Shown here one piece after another: positions 1 through 8,614 of a stretch of 64,000 nucleotides of DNA (the first letter of the stretch is position 1; every line of letters begins with the position of its first letter). The notes beneath the pieces are model-generated. The model was not told the origin of the DNA. It did no database searches and worked only from the letters and a program-made list of their open reading frames with translations. The DNA comes from an uncultured Craurococcus sp. Lineage in GTDB: Bacteria > Pseudomonadota > Alphaproteobacteria > Acetobacterales > Acetobacteraceae. Position numbers and translations under genes: made by a program. The DNA is taken from NCBI GenBank assembly GCA_902805545.1, contig CADCTD010000003.1, positions 1 through 64,000 on the forward strand, given 5' to 3'.

Positions 1-715
1 GGCGGAGAAGGAGACGCCGCCGCGGCCGCCGGGCGCCTATACCGCCTCGATCGAGGGGGTGACGGTGACGCAGGGCGATGCCGCGGTCGGCTCGCTCGGG
101 GCGATGCGGATGACGGGGGCGCTCGGCCAGGGCGGGCCGGATACCGGGCGGATCACGCTCGAGGGGCTGCGGGTGGAGCCCTTCGCAATGATCGCGCCCT
201 GGCTGCAGCGCCTCGGCTACGCGGCGCTGACCGGGGATTTCTCGGTGGAGAGCCGGGTCGACCAGGCGGCGGGGCGGCTCGAGCTGGTCGGGATGCTGCT
301 CGGCGTCCGGGATGCGGGGGCCTTCGGCCTGTCGCTGACCATGGACAACATCGCGCCCGATGGCTCGACCGAGGAGAAATTCGCCGCCGCACGCCTGGTC
401 TCGCTCAGCATGCGCTATCTCGACCAGTCGCTGCTGCAGCGGCTGGCGGCGGCCGAGGCGCGGGAGAGCCGGCGGCCGGAGCGGGCGGTGCGCGATGCCT
501 GGGCCAACCAGGCGGCGGGCGCGATGCAGGGCGGCACGGGCGCCGTGGCGCCGGTGCTGGCCGCGGTGCAGCGGCTGCTGCGCGGCCAGGCGCAGGAGGT
601 GACGATCACCATGCAGCCGCCGAGGCCGGTGCCGGTCAGCGAGCTCTCCGGCGCGGCAGCGGGCGGGCCGGCCGAGGTGCAGCGGATGCTCGGGATCACG
701 GCGACGTCGCGGTAG
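1..715 (+). CDS. Hypothetical protein, C-terminal part (5' end outside window)
   Basis: The reading frame is open from the first bases of the window and stops at 715, so only the C-terminal ~238 residues are seen; the GTG at 59 is an internal codon rather than a convincing start. The visible part is mixed alpha/beta with alternating hydrophobic and polar residues, an Ala/Arg-rich stretch in its middle and no membrane segment. It has the look of an envelope or AsmA/DUF945-like beta-rich protein, but I do not recognise the family. It is convergent with the malic enzyme gene, 55 bp away. Confidence 0.6.
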   Translation, partial: AEKETPPRPPGAYTASIEGVTVTQGDAAVGSLGAMRMTGALGQGGPDTGRITLEGLRVEPFAMIAPWLQRLGYAALTGDFSVESRVDQAAGRLELVGMLLGVRDAGAFGLSLTMDNIAPDGSTEEKFAAARLVSLSMRYLDQSLLQRLAAAEARESRRPERAVRDAWANQAAGAMQGGTGAVAPVLAAVQRLLRGQAQEVTITMQPPRPVPVSELSGAAAGGPAEVQRMLGITATSR

Positions 716-770
716 GGGCGGGCGCCGGCCGGGCAGCGTCCCCCGGCTGGCGTCGACGCAGCGGCCCGCC

Positions 771-3056
771 TCACCCCGCCTCGGCCTTGAGCCCATTCGC
801 CTGGTGCACCGCGAGCGCCGTCATGTTGACGATGCCGCGGGCGGTGACGCTCGCCACCAGCACATGCACCGGCTGCTTCATCCCGAGCAGCATCGGGCCG
901 AGCTGAAGGCCGTCGGCCGCCGCCTTCACCAGGTTGAAGCTGATATTGGCCGCATCGAGGTTGGGGAAGACGAGCAGGTTCGCCGTATCGGTCAGCGGCG
1001 AGTCCGGCACGGCGCGGGCGCGGATGGCGGGCACGAGGGCGGCATCGGCATGCATCTCGCCATCCACCTCGAGGCCGGGCGCGCGGCCGCGGATGAGGGG
1101 CAGCGCCTGGCGCATGGTGCGCGCCGTCGGCGCGTTGGAGGCGCCGAAGGAGGAGTGGCTGAGCAGCGCCACCTTCGGCGTGATGCCGAAGGCCTCGACC
1201 TGCTCGGCGGCGAGCAGCGTCATCTCGGCCACCTGCTCCGGCGTCGGCTCGACCAGCAGATGGGTGTCGACGAAGAAGAGCGTGACGCCGGAGACGATGA
1301 CGGCGGAGAGGGCATAGACGCGCGCCACGTCCGGTCGCTTGCCGATGATGGAATAGGCGTCGTGCCACTGGTCCATCCAATTGCCGCTGCCGCCGATGAG
1401 GGCGGCATCGACGGCGCCGGACTCGAGCAGCATGGCGGCGGCGACATTGGGGTCGGTGCGGAGGCGGCGGGCGGCGGCCTCGGGCGGGACGCCGCGGCGG
1501 CCGACCTTGGCCTGGTAGCGGGCGAGCAGCGGGCCGAAGGCCTCAGCATCGGCGCCCGGGTCGATCACGCGGACGGATTCCGAGAAGTCCATGCGCAGGC
1601 CCATGGCGCGGGCCTTCTCCTCGATCACCGCGCGGCGGCCGAGCAGGACGGGCTCGGCGATGCCGTCGTCGAGGATGGTCTGCACGGCGCGCAGCACGCG
1701 CTCGTCCTCGCCCTCGGCATAGGCGACGCGGCGGGGGCTGCCCTTCGCCGCCTCGAACATCGGCCGCATCAGGTTGCCGGAGCGGAAGACGAAGCGCTCC
1801 AGCTCGCGCCGGTAATGCGCGAAATCGGCGATCGGGCGGCGGGCGACGCCGCTCGCCATGGCGGCGCGGGCGACGGCGGGGGCGACCTCCAGGATCAGCC
1901 GCGGGTCGAAGGGCTTCGGGATGATGTAGTCGGGGCCGAAGACCGGGGCGTGGCCGCCATAGGCCGCCGCCACGACCTCGGAGGCCTCGACGCGGGCGAG
2001 TGCGGCGATGGCGTCCGCCGCGGCGACCTTCATCGCCTCGTTGATCGTCGTGGCACCCACGTCGAGCGCGCCGCGGAAGATGAAGGGGAAGCAGAGGACG
2101 TTGTTGACCTGGTTCGGGTAGTCGGTGCGCCCGGTGGCGACGATGGCGTCGGGGCGGGCAGCGCGGACGGCCTCGGGCAGGATCTCCGGCTCGGGGTTGG
2201 CGAGCGCCAGGATCAGGGGCTTGGGGCCGAGCTTCGACAGCCATTCGGCCTTCAGCACGCGCGGGGCGGAGAGGCCGAGGAAGACATCGGCGCCCTCCAG
2301 CACCTCCTCCAGCCTGCGGGCATCGGTCTGCCGGGCGTAGCGGGCCTTGAAGGGGTCCATCTGCTCCGCGCGGCCCTCGTAGACCACGCCGGCGATGTCG
2401 CAGACGGTGATGTTCTCGCGCCTCAGGCCCATCGTCACCAGCAGGTCGAGGCAGGCGAGCGCCGCGGCGCCGCCGCCGGTGTTGACGAGCTTCACCTCCT
2501 CGATCCGCTTGCCCTGCAGCAGCAGCCCGTTGCGGATGGCGGCGGCGACGATGATGGCGGTGCCGTGCTGGTCGTCATGGAAGACGGGGATGCGCATGCG
2601 CTCGCGCAGCCGGCTCTCCACCTCGAAGCATTCGGGGGCCTTGATGTCCTCGAGGTTGATGGCGCCGAAGGAAGGCTCGAGGGCGGCGATGACCTCGATC
2701 AGCCTCGATGGGTCGCGCTCCTCGACCTCGATGTCGATGGAGTCGATGCCGGCGAATTTCTTGAAGAGGACGGCCTTGCCCTCCATCACCGGCTTCGAGG
2801 CGAGAGCGCCGATCGCACCCAGCCCGAGCACCGCCGTGCCGTTCGAGATGACGGCGACCATGTTGCCGCGCGTCGTGTAGTCCCAGGCGGCGTCGGGGTT
2901 GGCGGCGATCTCCTCGCAGGCGGCGGCGACGCCCGGGGAATAGGCGAGGCCGAGGTCGCGCTGCGTCGCCATGCGCTTGGTCGGCTCGATCGCCAGCTTT
3001 CCGGGCCGCGGGTGGCGGTGGTAGTCGAGCGCGGCCTTGCGGAAATCCTCGTCCAT
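771..3056 (-). CDS. maeB: NADP-dependent malic enzyme with phosphotransacetylase-like C-terminal domain
   Basis: Oxidatively decarboxylates malate to pyruvate, making NADPH in the cytoplasm. At 761 residues it has the two-part architecture of MaeB: malic enzyme N-terminal and NAD(P)-binding domains (about 15-410) followed by a phosphotransacetylase-like domain (about 430-755) that in this family is regulatory (acetyl-CoA sensing) rather than catalytic. Visible motifs are YSPGVA, the [12 protein letters not shown] strand and FHDDQHGTA, which supplies metal and substrate ligands. The Rossmann glycine motif reads [12 protein letters not shown], where related enzymes usually have GAGAAA. It is a single transcription unit. 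With ppdK at 12.3 kb it could form a malate-pyruvate-PEP route; that link is inference. Confidence 0.95.
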   Translation of the reverse strand: MDEDFRKAALDYHRHPRPGKLAIEPTKRMATQRDLGLAYSPGVAAACEEIAANPDAAWDYTTRGNMVAVISNGTAVLGLGAIGALASKPVMEGKAVLFKKFAGIDSIDIEVEERDPSRLIEVIAALEPSFGAINLEDIKAPECFEVESRLRERMRIPVFHDDQHGTAIIVAAAIRNGLLLQGKRIEEVKLVNTGGGAAALACLDLLVTMGLRRENITVCDIAGVVYEGRAEQMDPFKARYARQTDARRLEEVLEGADVFLGLSAPRVLKAEWLSKLGPKPLILALANPEPEILPEAVRAARPDAIVATGRTDYPNQVNNVLCFPFIFRGALDVGATTINEAMKVAAADAIAALARVEASEVVAAAYGGHAPVFGPDYIIPKPFDPRLILEVAPAVARAAMASGVARRPIADFAHYRRELERFVFRSGNLMRPMFEAAKGSPRRVAYAEGEDERVLRAVQTILDDGIAEPVLLGRRAVIEEKARAMGLRMDFSESVRVIDPGADAEAFGPLLARYQAKVGRRGVPPEAAARRLRTDPNVAAAMLLESGAVDAALIGGSGNWMDQWHDAYSIIGKRPDVARVYALSAVIVSGVTLFFVDTHLLVEPTPEQVAEMTLLAAEQVEAFGITPKVALLSHSSFGASNAPTARTMRQALPLIRGRAPGLEVDGEMHADAALVPAIRARAVPDSPLTDTANLLVFPNLDAANISFNLVKAAADGLQLGPMLLGMKQPVHVLVASVTARGIVNMTALAVHQANGLKAEAG

Positions 3057-3172
3057 GCTGGGTCCCCCTGAACGCGCCCCAGTCTAGCCGGGGGCGGGCC
3101 GCGGCCCAAGGCGGGGTCCCCCTTCCGTTCCACCCGGCGATGCGGGCATGCTGTGCCGGAGGCGCGCAGGCG

Positions 3173-3736
3173 ATGGACAGTTCGATCCTTTACTGGCGGC
3201 GGACCGATGCCGAAGGGCTGGAGCGGCTGGAACTCCGGGTCGAGCCCGGCGCCGTCACGGCGGCCTCGACGGTGATCGGGCTGGAGGGGGGCGGCTATCG
3301 CCTCGACCATCGCTGGCGGCTGGACCGCGCCTGGCGGGCGCAATCCGTCACCGTCGAGCGCTGGGGCGCACGAGGCCATGGGGTGCTGCGGCTGGAGCGG
3401 GCCGGGACGGGCTGGCTGGTGGATGGCCTGCCGCGCCCGGACCTCGACGGGGCGGAGGAGCCCGATCTTTCCGTCACGCCCTTCTGCAACAGCTTTCCCA
3501 TCCGGCGGACGCCGGACGGGGCCGGGGCGAGCCTCGCCCTGGACACTGCCTTCATCGACGGGCCGGCGCTGACCGTGGCCCGGTCGAGCCAGCGCTACGA
3601 CCGGCAGGGGCCGGGGCGGCTGCGTTATGTCGATCTCGGCCTGTCACGGGGCTTCGAGGCCGATCTGGTGGTGGACGGCGAGGGGCTGGTGCTGCGCTAC
3701 GAGCACCTGTTCGAGCGGATCGCGCCGCCGGGCTAG
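3173..3736 (+). CDS. Putative glycolipid-binding domain protein (DUF1089 family)
   Basis: A 187-residue protein matching the putative glycolipid-binding family (PF06475, PA1994-like), a lipocalin-related beta fold of unknown physiological role. It starts with the typical Trp-Arg-Arg strand near residue 8 and carries the family's FCNSFPIRR motif near residue 105 and an RYDRQGPGRLRY strand further on. The ATG at 3173 is preferred over an upstream ATG at 3140 because GGAGG lies 10 bp before it at 3158-3162 and because family members begin here. It is divergent from the malic enzyme gene. No signal peptide is seen, so it is likely cytoplasmic. Confidence 0.8.
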   Translation: MDSSILYWRRTDAEGLERLELRVEPGAVTAASTVIGLEGGGYRLDHRWRLDRAWRAQSVTVERWGARGHGVLRLERAGTGWLVDGLPRPDLDGAEEPDLSVTPFCNSFPIRRTPDGAGASLALDTAFIDGPALTVARSSQRYDRQGPGRLRYVDLGLSRGFEADLVVDGEGLVLRYEHLFERIAPPG

Positions 3737-3814
3737 GGGCATGGCGCCGGCCACACCGGCACTCTATGTGAGCGGCCTGCCTGCCAGATGCTTAGGGAAG
3801 GATGCCAGGTCGGA

Positions 3815-3900
3815 TGGTGCGGTCGAGAAGATTCGAACTTCCACGGGGTTTCCCCCACCAGCACCTCAAGCTGGCGCGTCTACCATTCCGCCACGACCGC
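3815..3900 (-). tRNA. tRNA-Leu (anticodon GAG)
   Basis: The minus strand folds as an 86-nt class II tRNA including an encoded CCA. The acceptor stem GCGGTCG pairs with CGACCGC, the anticodon stem is CCAGC/GCTGG with loop TTGAGGT (anticodon GAG, reading CUC/CUU), a long variable arm follows (GGGGGAAACCCC region), and the T loop is TTCGAAT. The 5' end sits only 29 bp from the lipB start codon, on the opposite strand. No integrase or duplicated tRNA 3' end lies nearby, so it is not in use as an attachment site here. Confidence 0.95.
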
Positions 3901-3919
3901 AAACCGGGGCGAGGCGGGG

Positions 3920-3948
3920 CGTATAGACGATGAATGCGCCGGTCGCAA
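3920..3948 (-). promoter_or_regulatory. Sigma-70-type promoter of tRNA-Leu
   Basis: On the minus strand TTGCGA (3948-3943) and TATACG (3925-3920) are separated by exactly 17 bp, and the mature tRNA 5' end lies 20 bp downstream of the -10 box. The -35 box falls inside the first codons of lipB on the other strand. Confidence 0.6.
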
Positions 3949-4577
3949 CAGGGCTTCCACGTTGGGAGATCGCGGAGGGGCTGACGCCCTATGAGGCGGC
4001 GCTCGCCCGGATGGAGGAGCGGGTCGCCGCCATCCGCGCCGGATCGGCGGAGGAGCTGGTCTGGCTGGTCGAGCATCCGCCGACCTACACCGCCGGGACA
4101 TCGGCGACGCCGGAGGGGCTGGTCGATCCGCGCTTCCCGGTCTTCCGGGCGGGGCGCGGCGGGCAGTGGACCTATCACGGGCCGGGCCAGCGGACGGCCT
4201 ATGTGATGCTCGACCTCACCCGGTGGGGGCGGGACGTGCGGGCCTATGTCCACACCCTCGAGGAATGGCTGATCCGGGCGCTCTGGCGCTTCAGCATCCG
4301 CGGCGAGCGGCGGGAGGGGCGCGTCGGCATCTGGGTGGAGGACCGGGCGCGGGGGACGGAGGACAAGATCGCCGCCATCGGCGTCAGGGTGACTCGCTGG
4401 GTGAGCTGGCATGGCGTCGCGGTGAATGTCGACCCGGACCTCGGCCATTTCGGCGGCATCGTGCCCTGCGGCATCAGCCAGCATGGGGTGACGAGCCTGC
4501 ACCGGCTCGGCATCACCGCGACGATGGAGGAGGTGGATGCGGCGCTGATGGGGGCCTGGGGGGAGGTGTTCGGATGA
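3930..4577 (+). CDS. lipB: Lipoyl(octanoyl) transferase LipB
   Basis: Transfers octanoate from acyl carrier protein to the lipoyl domains of 2-oxoacid dehydrogenases and GcvH, the first step of lipoate synthesis. The 215-residue length fits. The family signature [11 protein letters not shown] is near residue 76; the catalytic pair is Lys146 (EDKIAAIG) and Cys180 (GIVPCGIS), with the conserved SWHGVAVNV segment between them. The ATG at 3930 gives the normal family N-terminus. It stands alone, divergent from tRNA-Leu, and its 5' end carries the tRNA promoter on the opposite strand. lipA is not in the window. Confidence 0.95.
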   Translation: MNAPVATGLPRWEIAEGLTPYEAALARMEERVAAIRAGSAEELVWLVEHPPTYTAGTSATPEGLVDPRFPVFRAGRGGQWTYHGPGQRTAYVMLDLTRWGRDVRAYVHTLEEWLIRALWRFSIRGERREGRVGIWVEDRARGTEDKIAAIGVRVTRWVSWHGVAVNVDPDLGHFGGIVPCGISQHGVTSLHRLGITATMEEVDAALMGAWGEVFG

Positions 4578-4592
4578 CGCGGTAGGGCGGCG

Positions 4593-5273
4593 TCACGCGG
4601 CCAGGTGCCGCTTGACCTCGCCCCACTCCTCGGCGGACAGCCCGAAGGCCCCGGTCGGATGCAGGACGGCCGTGACGGGCCGGCCCGCGATGGTCCCGCC
4701 GCAGACCAGCCAGCGGCCCTTCGCACCCGTGGCGATGGGCACCTGGCCGGCCTTGCCGAGGAGGCCCAGGCTGCCCAGGCCCAGGACGACGACCTTCTCG
4801 GGTTGCATCGTCTCGATCAGCCGGCGGCAGGCCGGGATGCAGAAAGCCTCGATCCGCCGCCGGGCCGCGGACGGGTAGGCCTTGTAGTGGGTCGAACTCC
4901 GCGCCCTGACGAAGAGCGCGTTCGTCCCGGTGCAGCGGGCGAGCAGCTCCTTCCCGTAGATGTCCTGCAGCCGCAGCGCCAGCCGCCAGCTGCAGGTGGC
5001 GTACTGCGATACTGGCGGCCATGGGGAGGGCGAGGCCGCATCGGGCATCGGGCCGTATGGTCCGCCCGGCTGGTAGCCGATGAAGAGGATCGGCGGCCGC
5101 AAGCGCGGCGGGCCGAACAGGATCGCATAGCCGGGGGCGGGGCCGTCGCCGGCCAGGGCTGGCTCGAGCTCCGCATAGAGGGCGGCCATGTCGCGGTAGA
5201 TACCGCGGCAGGTCTCGTCCAGCGCCTGCTGCTCCGGGCTGAAGGGCGGGCCGGGATGCATGGCGGGGGTCAT
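4593..5273 (-). CDS. Uracil-DNA-glycosylase-superfamily-like protein
   Basis: A 226-residue protein whose layout resembles the UDG superfamily. An early strand-loop ILFIGYQPGGPYG near residue 65 is in the place of the water-activating GxxPG motif, a central VVVLGLGSLGLLG strand follows, and a late loop AVLHPTGAFGLS resembles the HPS/HPT DNA-intercalating motif. I cannot confirm catalytic residues, so glycosylase activity is inference; it may be one of the uncharacterised UDG-fold families. The start at 5273 overlaps the stop of the upstream small gene by 4 bp (ATGA), implying translational coupling. Confidence 0.55.
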   Translation of the reverse strand: MTPAMHPGPPFSPEQQALDETCRGIYRDMAALYAELEPALAGDGPAPGYAILFGPPRLRPPILFIGYQPGGPYGPMPDAASPSPWPPVSQYATCSWRLALRLQDIYGKELLARCTGTNALFVRARSSTHYKAYPSAARRRIEAFCIPACRRLIETMQPEKVVVLGLGSLGLLGKAGQVPIATGAKGRWLVCGGTIAGRPVTAVLHPTGAFGLSAEEWGEVKRHLAA

Positions 5274-5605
5274 TCCTCCTCGGGCGCCGGCGGCGGCATC
5301 TGCCGGTGCAGCACCTCGATGCGGCGCTGGAGCTGGGTGATGCGGCGGCGGAGGTCGGCATTCTCCCGCATCGACTGGCGCAGGCGGGACTGGGCGGCGT
5401 CCAATGCATCGTGTGACGGCGAGGGCGAGGGCGAGGGCGGCAGGCGGGTGGGCCTCGGCGGCGGGGCGAGGATGTCCTCCCAGCGGAGGCCGAGCCGGCT
5501 GACCATGCGATGCGCCGCTTCGGCCGCGGCGGCGCGCTCGCCGGGCTGGTCGGAGCCGAGCAGGCCGAGAATCCGGGCCAGCTTCGCCGCATCGGTCGCC
5601 CGCAT
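5270..5605 (-). CDS. Small coiled-coil protein, unknown function
   Basis: A 111-residue protein. The first ~45 residues form a compact helical region with KLARILGLLGSDQPGE and a WEDIL end, similar in pattern to DUF2786-type N-terminal helices. Then comes a Pro-Ser tandem (PSPSPSPS) encoded by a GAGGGC hexanucleotide repeat on the + strand near 5419-5440, and a C-terminal coiled coil (about residues 70-100) rich in Arg, Leu and Gln. It is translationally coupled to the UDG-like gene downstream, so the two products probably act together. Function is unknown. Confidence 0.65.
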   Translation of the reverse strand: MRATDAAKLARILGLLGSDQPGERAAAAEAAHRMVSRLGLRWEDILAPPPRPTRLPPSPSPSPSHDALDAAQSRLRQSMRENADLRRRITQLQRRIEVLHRQMPPPAPEEE

Positions 5606-5700
5606 TCCGCCTCCCCTCGCCTGCCCGGAGCCAGGGGAAAGGCATAACCCCGGGCGGAGGTTGCGGGGAGAGGTTGCGTGGCCGGGCCCCCGGCGCTGAC

Positions 5701-5731
5701 CGGCGCCAGCAGTTTCGTCGCGCTGGCGCCG
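5701..5731. terminator. Stem-loop downstream of MFS gene
   Basis: A perfect 10-bp inverted repeat, CGGCGCCAGC (5701-5710) with its complement at 5722-5731, separated by an 11-nt loop. It lies 34 bp beyond the stop of the minus-strand MFS gene and has no clear T tract, so it could be a terminator or a transcript-end stabiliser. The rest of 5606-5764 shows nothing else. Confidence 0.45.
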
Positions 5732-5764
5732 GGCCTCGTGCGGCGGGTAGGAGCGGCGGACGGT

Positions 5765-7000
5765 TCAGGCCTCCGCCACCCGCCCGACCGGCCGAGACGG
5801 CGCCGTCGGGGCCGGGGCCCCGTCGCGGCAGAGCGCCGAGAAGCCGGCGCCGGCGAAGGCGGCCACCGTCGCCAGCAGCCACATCCGGTCATAGTTGCCA
5901 TCGAGGTCGAAGAAGAGGCCGCCAAGCCAGGCGCCGGCGAAGCCGCCGACCTGGTGGCCGAGGAAGACCAGGCCGAAGATCGTCGCCAGCCAGCGCGTGC
6001 CGTAGTTGCGGGCGCAGAGGGCGACGGTCGGCGGCACGGTCGAGAGCCAGAGCAGGCCCATGATGGCGGAGAAGACCAGCACGCTCGCCGTCGTCTTCTC
6101 GACCAGCATGAAGCCGCCGATCAGCACGCCGCGGGCGGCGTAGATGATCACCAGCAGCTCCCGCCGGCGCCAGCGGCCGGACAGCTCCCCGGCGATGAGG
6201 GAGCCGGCGATGTTGAACAGCCCGATCAGGCTGATCGCCGCGGCGCCGACGCCGAGCGGCAGGTGGCAGCTCGCCACGAAGCCCGGCAGGTGGACGGCCA
6301 TGAAGCTCACATGCAGGCCGCAGACGAAGAAGCCGAAGGAGAGGAACCAGAAGGTCGGGTCGCGCAGCGCGCGGCGGAGGGCGACCATGGCGCTCTCCTC
6401 CGGCGCGGCGCCGGGGGCCGGGCCGGCGGCCTGGTCGTTCAGCGGCAGGGCGAGCGGGATCATCAGCAGCGAGGCGGCGGCGATGGCAAGCAGCGCCCAT
6501 TGCCAGCCGGCGGCGGTGAGGCCCCAGGCGACGATCGGCACCACCAGGAACTGCCCGAAGGAGGAGCCGGCCGTGCCGAGGCCCGTCGCGCGGCCGCGCA
6601 TGCCCTCCGGCAGCAGCCGCGTCAGGCTCGCCATGATCACCGGCATGCCGGCGGCGGAGACGGCGCAGCCCATCACCGGCCCGGCGAAGACGGTGAACCA
6701 GAAGAGGCTCGGCGAGAGCGCCATGCCGGCCAGCGCCACGGCCTGGAGCAGGGCGCCGATCATCACCACCGTCCGGCCGCCGATGCGGTCCGCCACCTGG
6801 CCCCAGATCGGCTGGGTAAGGCCGTTGCACAGCACCTGCAGCGCGATGGCGAAGGCGAAGCCGCTGGCGCCCCAGCCTTGCGCCGTCGTCATCGGCGCGA
6901 GGAAGAGGCCGAGGCTCTGCCGCAGGCCCATGGCGAGGGCGGCGGCGACCACGCCGCAGCCGAGCAGCAGGGCGACGGACAGCCGGGTCGATGCGGGCAT
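5765..7000 (-). CDS. MFS transporter
   Basis: A 411-residue major facilitator with about 12 hydrophobic segments. The first cytoplasmic loop after TM2 carries GQVADRIGGR, a good match to the MFS loop 2-3 signature (GxxxDRxGGR), and the segment GMRGRATGLGTAGSSFGQF resembles monocarboxylate/oxalate-formate-type carriers. The substrate cannot be read from sequence. The ATG at 7000 is chosen because AGAGGAA precedes it and because the long in-frame extension further upstream looks non-coding (Pro/Arg-rich). It is divergent from the YqaA-like gene. Confidence 0.88.
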   Translation of the reverse strand: MPASTRLSVALLLGCGVVAAALAMGLRQSLGLFLAPMTTAQGWGASGFAFAIALQVLCNGLTQPIWGQVADRIGGRTVVMIGALLQAVALAGMALSPSLFWFTVFAGPVMGCAVSAAGMPVIMASLTRLLPEGMRGRATGLGTAGSSFGQFLVVPIVAWGLTAAGWQWALLAIAAASLLMIPLALPLNDQAAGPAPGAAPEESAMVALRRALRDPTFWFLSFGFFVCGLHVSFMAVHLPGFVASCHLPLGVGAAAISLIGLFNIAGSLIAGELSGRWRRRELLVIIYAARGVLIGGFMLVEKTTASVLVFSAIMGLLWLSTVPPTVALCARNYGTRWLATIFGLVFLGHQVGGFAGAWLGGLFFDLDGNYDRMWLLATVAAFAGAGFSALCRDGAPAPTAPSRPVGRVAEA

Positions 7001-7172
7001 GGGCGTTCCTCTCCGGTCAGCGCCATGAGAGCATTGCGGGGCCGGGCGGGGCAACCGCGCGGGGTGCATGGCTGCTGCCGTGCACATGCTCCTGGGGCGG
7101 GGCCGCGTCCCGTGAATTGCGCCGCGGCGCCGGAAGTGCGAAGGGCCGCCCTCCACTGGTCGGGACTGGACG

Positions 7173-7751
7173 ATGCTGCGAGCCCTCTATGATCGCGTCC
7201 TGGCGTTGGCGGGGCACCGCCGGGCGCCGGCCTATCTCGCAGGCGTCAGCTTCGCGGAGAGCAGCGTCTTCCCGATCCCGCCGGACGCGATGCTGATCCC
7301 CATGTGCATCGCCCGGCCGGAGCTCGCCTATCGCTATGCGGCGATCTGCACCGTCGCCTCGGTGCTCGGCGGCGTGCTCGGCTATGCCATCGGCTTCTGG
7401 CTCTTCGACGCGCTGGCGGTGCCGGTGCTGCGCGCCTATGGCCATGCCGATGCCATGGCCACCTTCCAGGACTGGTACGACCGCTGGGGGGCGCAGGTGA
7501 TCCTGATCAAGGGGCTGACGCCGATCCCCTACAAGATCGTCACCATTGCCTCGGGCGCGGCGCAGTTCAACTTCTTCATCTTCGTGCTGGCGAGCATCGT
7601 CACGCGCGGGGCGCGCTTCTTCCTGCTCGCCTTCCTGCTGCGGCGCTACGGGCCGCCGATCCGCGACTTCATCGAGCGGCGGCTGACCCTGGTGACGACC
7701 GGCGCCGCCGCCGGGATCGTGGTGGGCTTCGTGGCGCTCCGCTTCCTCTGA
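7173..7751 (+). CDS. YqaA/DedA-like VTT-domain membrane protein
   Basis: A 192-residue inner-membrane protein with four to five hydrophobic segments and the pattern of the YqaA branch of the DedA/VTT superfamily. It shows FAESSVFPIPPDAMLIP near the N-terminus and KGLTPIPYKIVTIASG in the middle, the two Pro-rich re-entrant motifs of VTT proteins. DedA relatives flip undecaprenyl phosphate or phospholipids; whether this branch does so is unknown. Start is the ATG at 7173. It is convergent with the SDR gene, 12 bp away. Confidence 0.85.
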   Translation: MLRALYDRVLALAGHRRAPAYLAGVSFAESSVFPIPPDAMLIPMCIARPELAYRYAAICTVASVLGGVLGYAIGFWLFDALAVPVLRAYGHADAMATFQDWYDRWGAQVILIKGLTPIPYKIVTIASGAAQFNFFIFVLASIVTRGARFFLLAFLLRRYGPPIRDFIERRLTLVTTGAAAGIVVGFVALRFL

Positions 7752-7763
7752 GCGCCGGCCGGC

Positions 7764-8519
7764 TCAGACCTGGCGCTGGCCGCCGTCGACGAAGAGCTCC
7801 GCGCCGGTGACGAAGCTGGCGTCGTCGGAGGCGAGGAACAGCGCGGCCCGGGCCACCTCGTCCGCCTCGCCGACGCGGCCGAGCGGGACGAGGCTGGCCA
7901 TGTGGTCGAGCAGGCCCTCCTGCTGCGCGGCATCCGGGCCGGCCAGCCCGACCAGGCCCGGGGTGCGCGTCGGGCCGGGGGTGAGCACGTTCACCCGGAT
8001 GCGGCGCTCCTTCAGATCGAGGATCCAGTTGCGGGCGAAGGCGCGCACCGCGGCCTTCGAGGCGGCATAGACGCTGAAGGCCGCCGTCCCGCCGCTGGCC
8101 GCGGTCGAGCCGGTGAGGATGACCGAGGCGCCGTCCACCAGCAGCGGCAGCGCCTTCTGCACGGTGAAGAGCACGCCCTTCACGTTGCGGCCGAAGGTGT
8201 CGTCGAACTGCGCCTCGGTGATCGAGCCGAGCGGCAGGAAGGAGCCGCCGCCGGCATTGGCGAAGAGCACGTCGATCCGCCCGGCCTCGGCCTTCACCCG
8301 GGCATAGAGCCGGTCGAGATCGGCCAGGCTGGCCGAGTCCGCCTGGACGCCGGTGGCGTTCGGGCCGATCGCCGCGACCGCCGCTGCGAGTTCCGCCTCG
8401 CGCCGGCCGGTGACGAAGACCCGGGCGCCTTCCGCGGCGAAGCGCCGGGCGGTGGCGAGGCCGATGCCGGTGGTGCCGCCGGTGACGACGGCGACCTTGC
8501 CTTCAAGCTTGCGGGCCAT
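7764..8519 (-). CDS. SDR family oxidoreductase
   Basis: A 251-residue classical short-chain dehydrogenase. It has the cofactor motif TGGTTGIG near residue 14, NAG (FANAGGG) near 85, the catalytic Ser in ILTGSTAA, the YAASK pair and the terminal FVDGG motif. An Arg after beta-2 (VTGRR) suggests NADP(H) use. The start at 8519 begins with the usual [15 protein letters not shown]. It is divergent from a LysR regulator gene with 95 bp between the start codons, so it is the obvious candidate target of that regulator. Substrate unknown. Confidence 0.9.
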   Translation of the reverse strand: MARKLEGKVAVVTGGTTGIGLATARRFAAEGARVFVTGRREAELAAAVAAIGPNATGVQADSASLADLDRLYARVKAEAGRIDVLFANAGGGSFLPLGSITEAQFDDTFGRNVKGVLFTVQKALPLLVDGASVILTGSTAASGGTAAFSVYAASKAAVRAFARNWILDLKERRIRVNVLTPGPTRTPGLVGLAGPDAAQQEGLLDHMASLVPLGRVGEADEVARAALFLASDDASFVTGAELFVDGGQRQV

Positions 8520-8582
8520 GTCTGCAACTCCTCTGGAAGAACTGCGAGGAAGATGTGGCCAGGGCGATCCCGTCAAAATAGA

Positions 8583-8602
8583 AAGGATTGCAAACCATCC
8601 TT
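8583..8602. promoter_or_regulatory. Candidate LysR-type operator
   Basis: Between the divergent SDR and LysR genes lies the inverted repeat AAGGAT-N8-ATCCTT. It is overlapped by a GGATTGC direct repeat (8585-8591 and 8606-8612). The position is right for an autoregulated LysR site controlling both genes. Confidence 0.45.
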
Positions 8603-8614
8603 GCAGGATTGCCG

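Noticed and set aside
804-3071. Long open frame of ~755 codons on the + strand opposite the malic enzyme gene.
   Set aside because: It is the antisense shadow of a well-supported gene. The composition is His/Arg/Gly/Asp-rich with no family motif; high G+C makes such frames common.
3815-3948. tRNA-Leu as an attachment site for an integrated element.
   Set aside because: No integrase, no repeated tRNA 3' end and only ordinary genes on either side.
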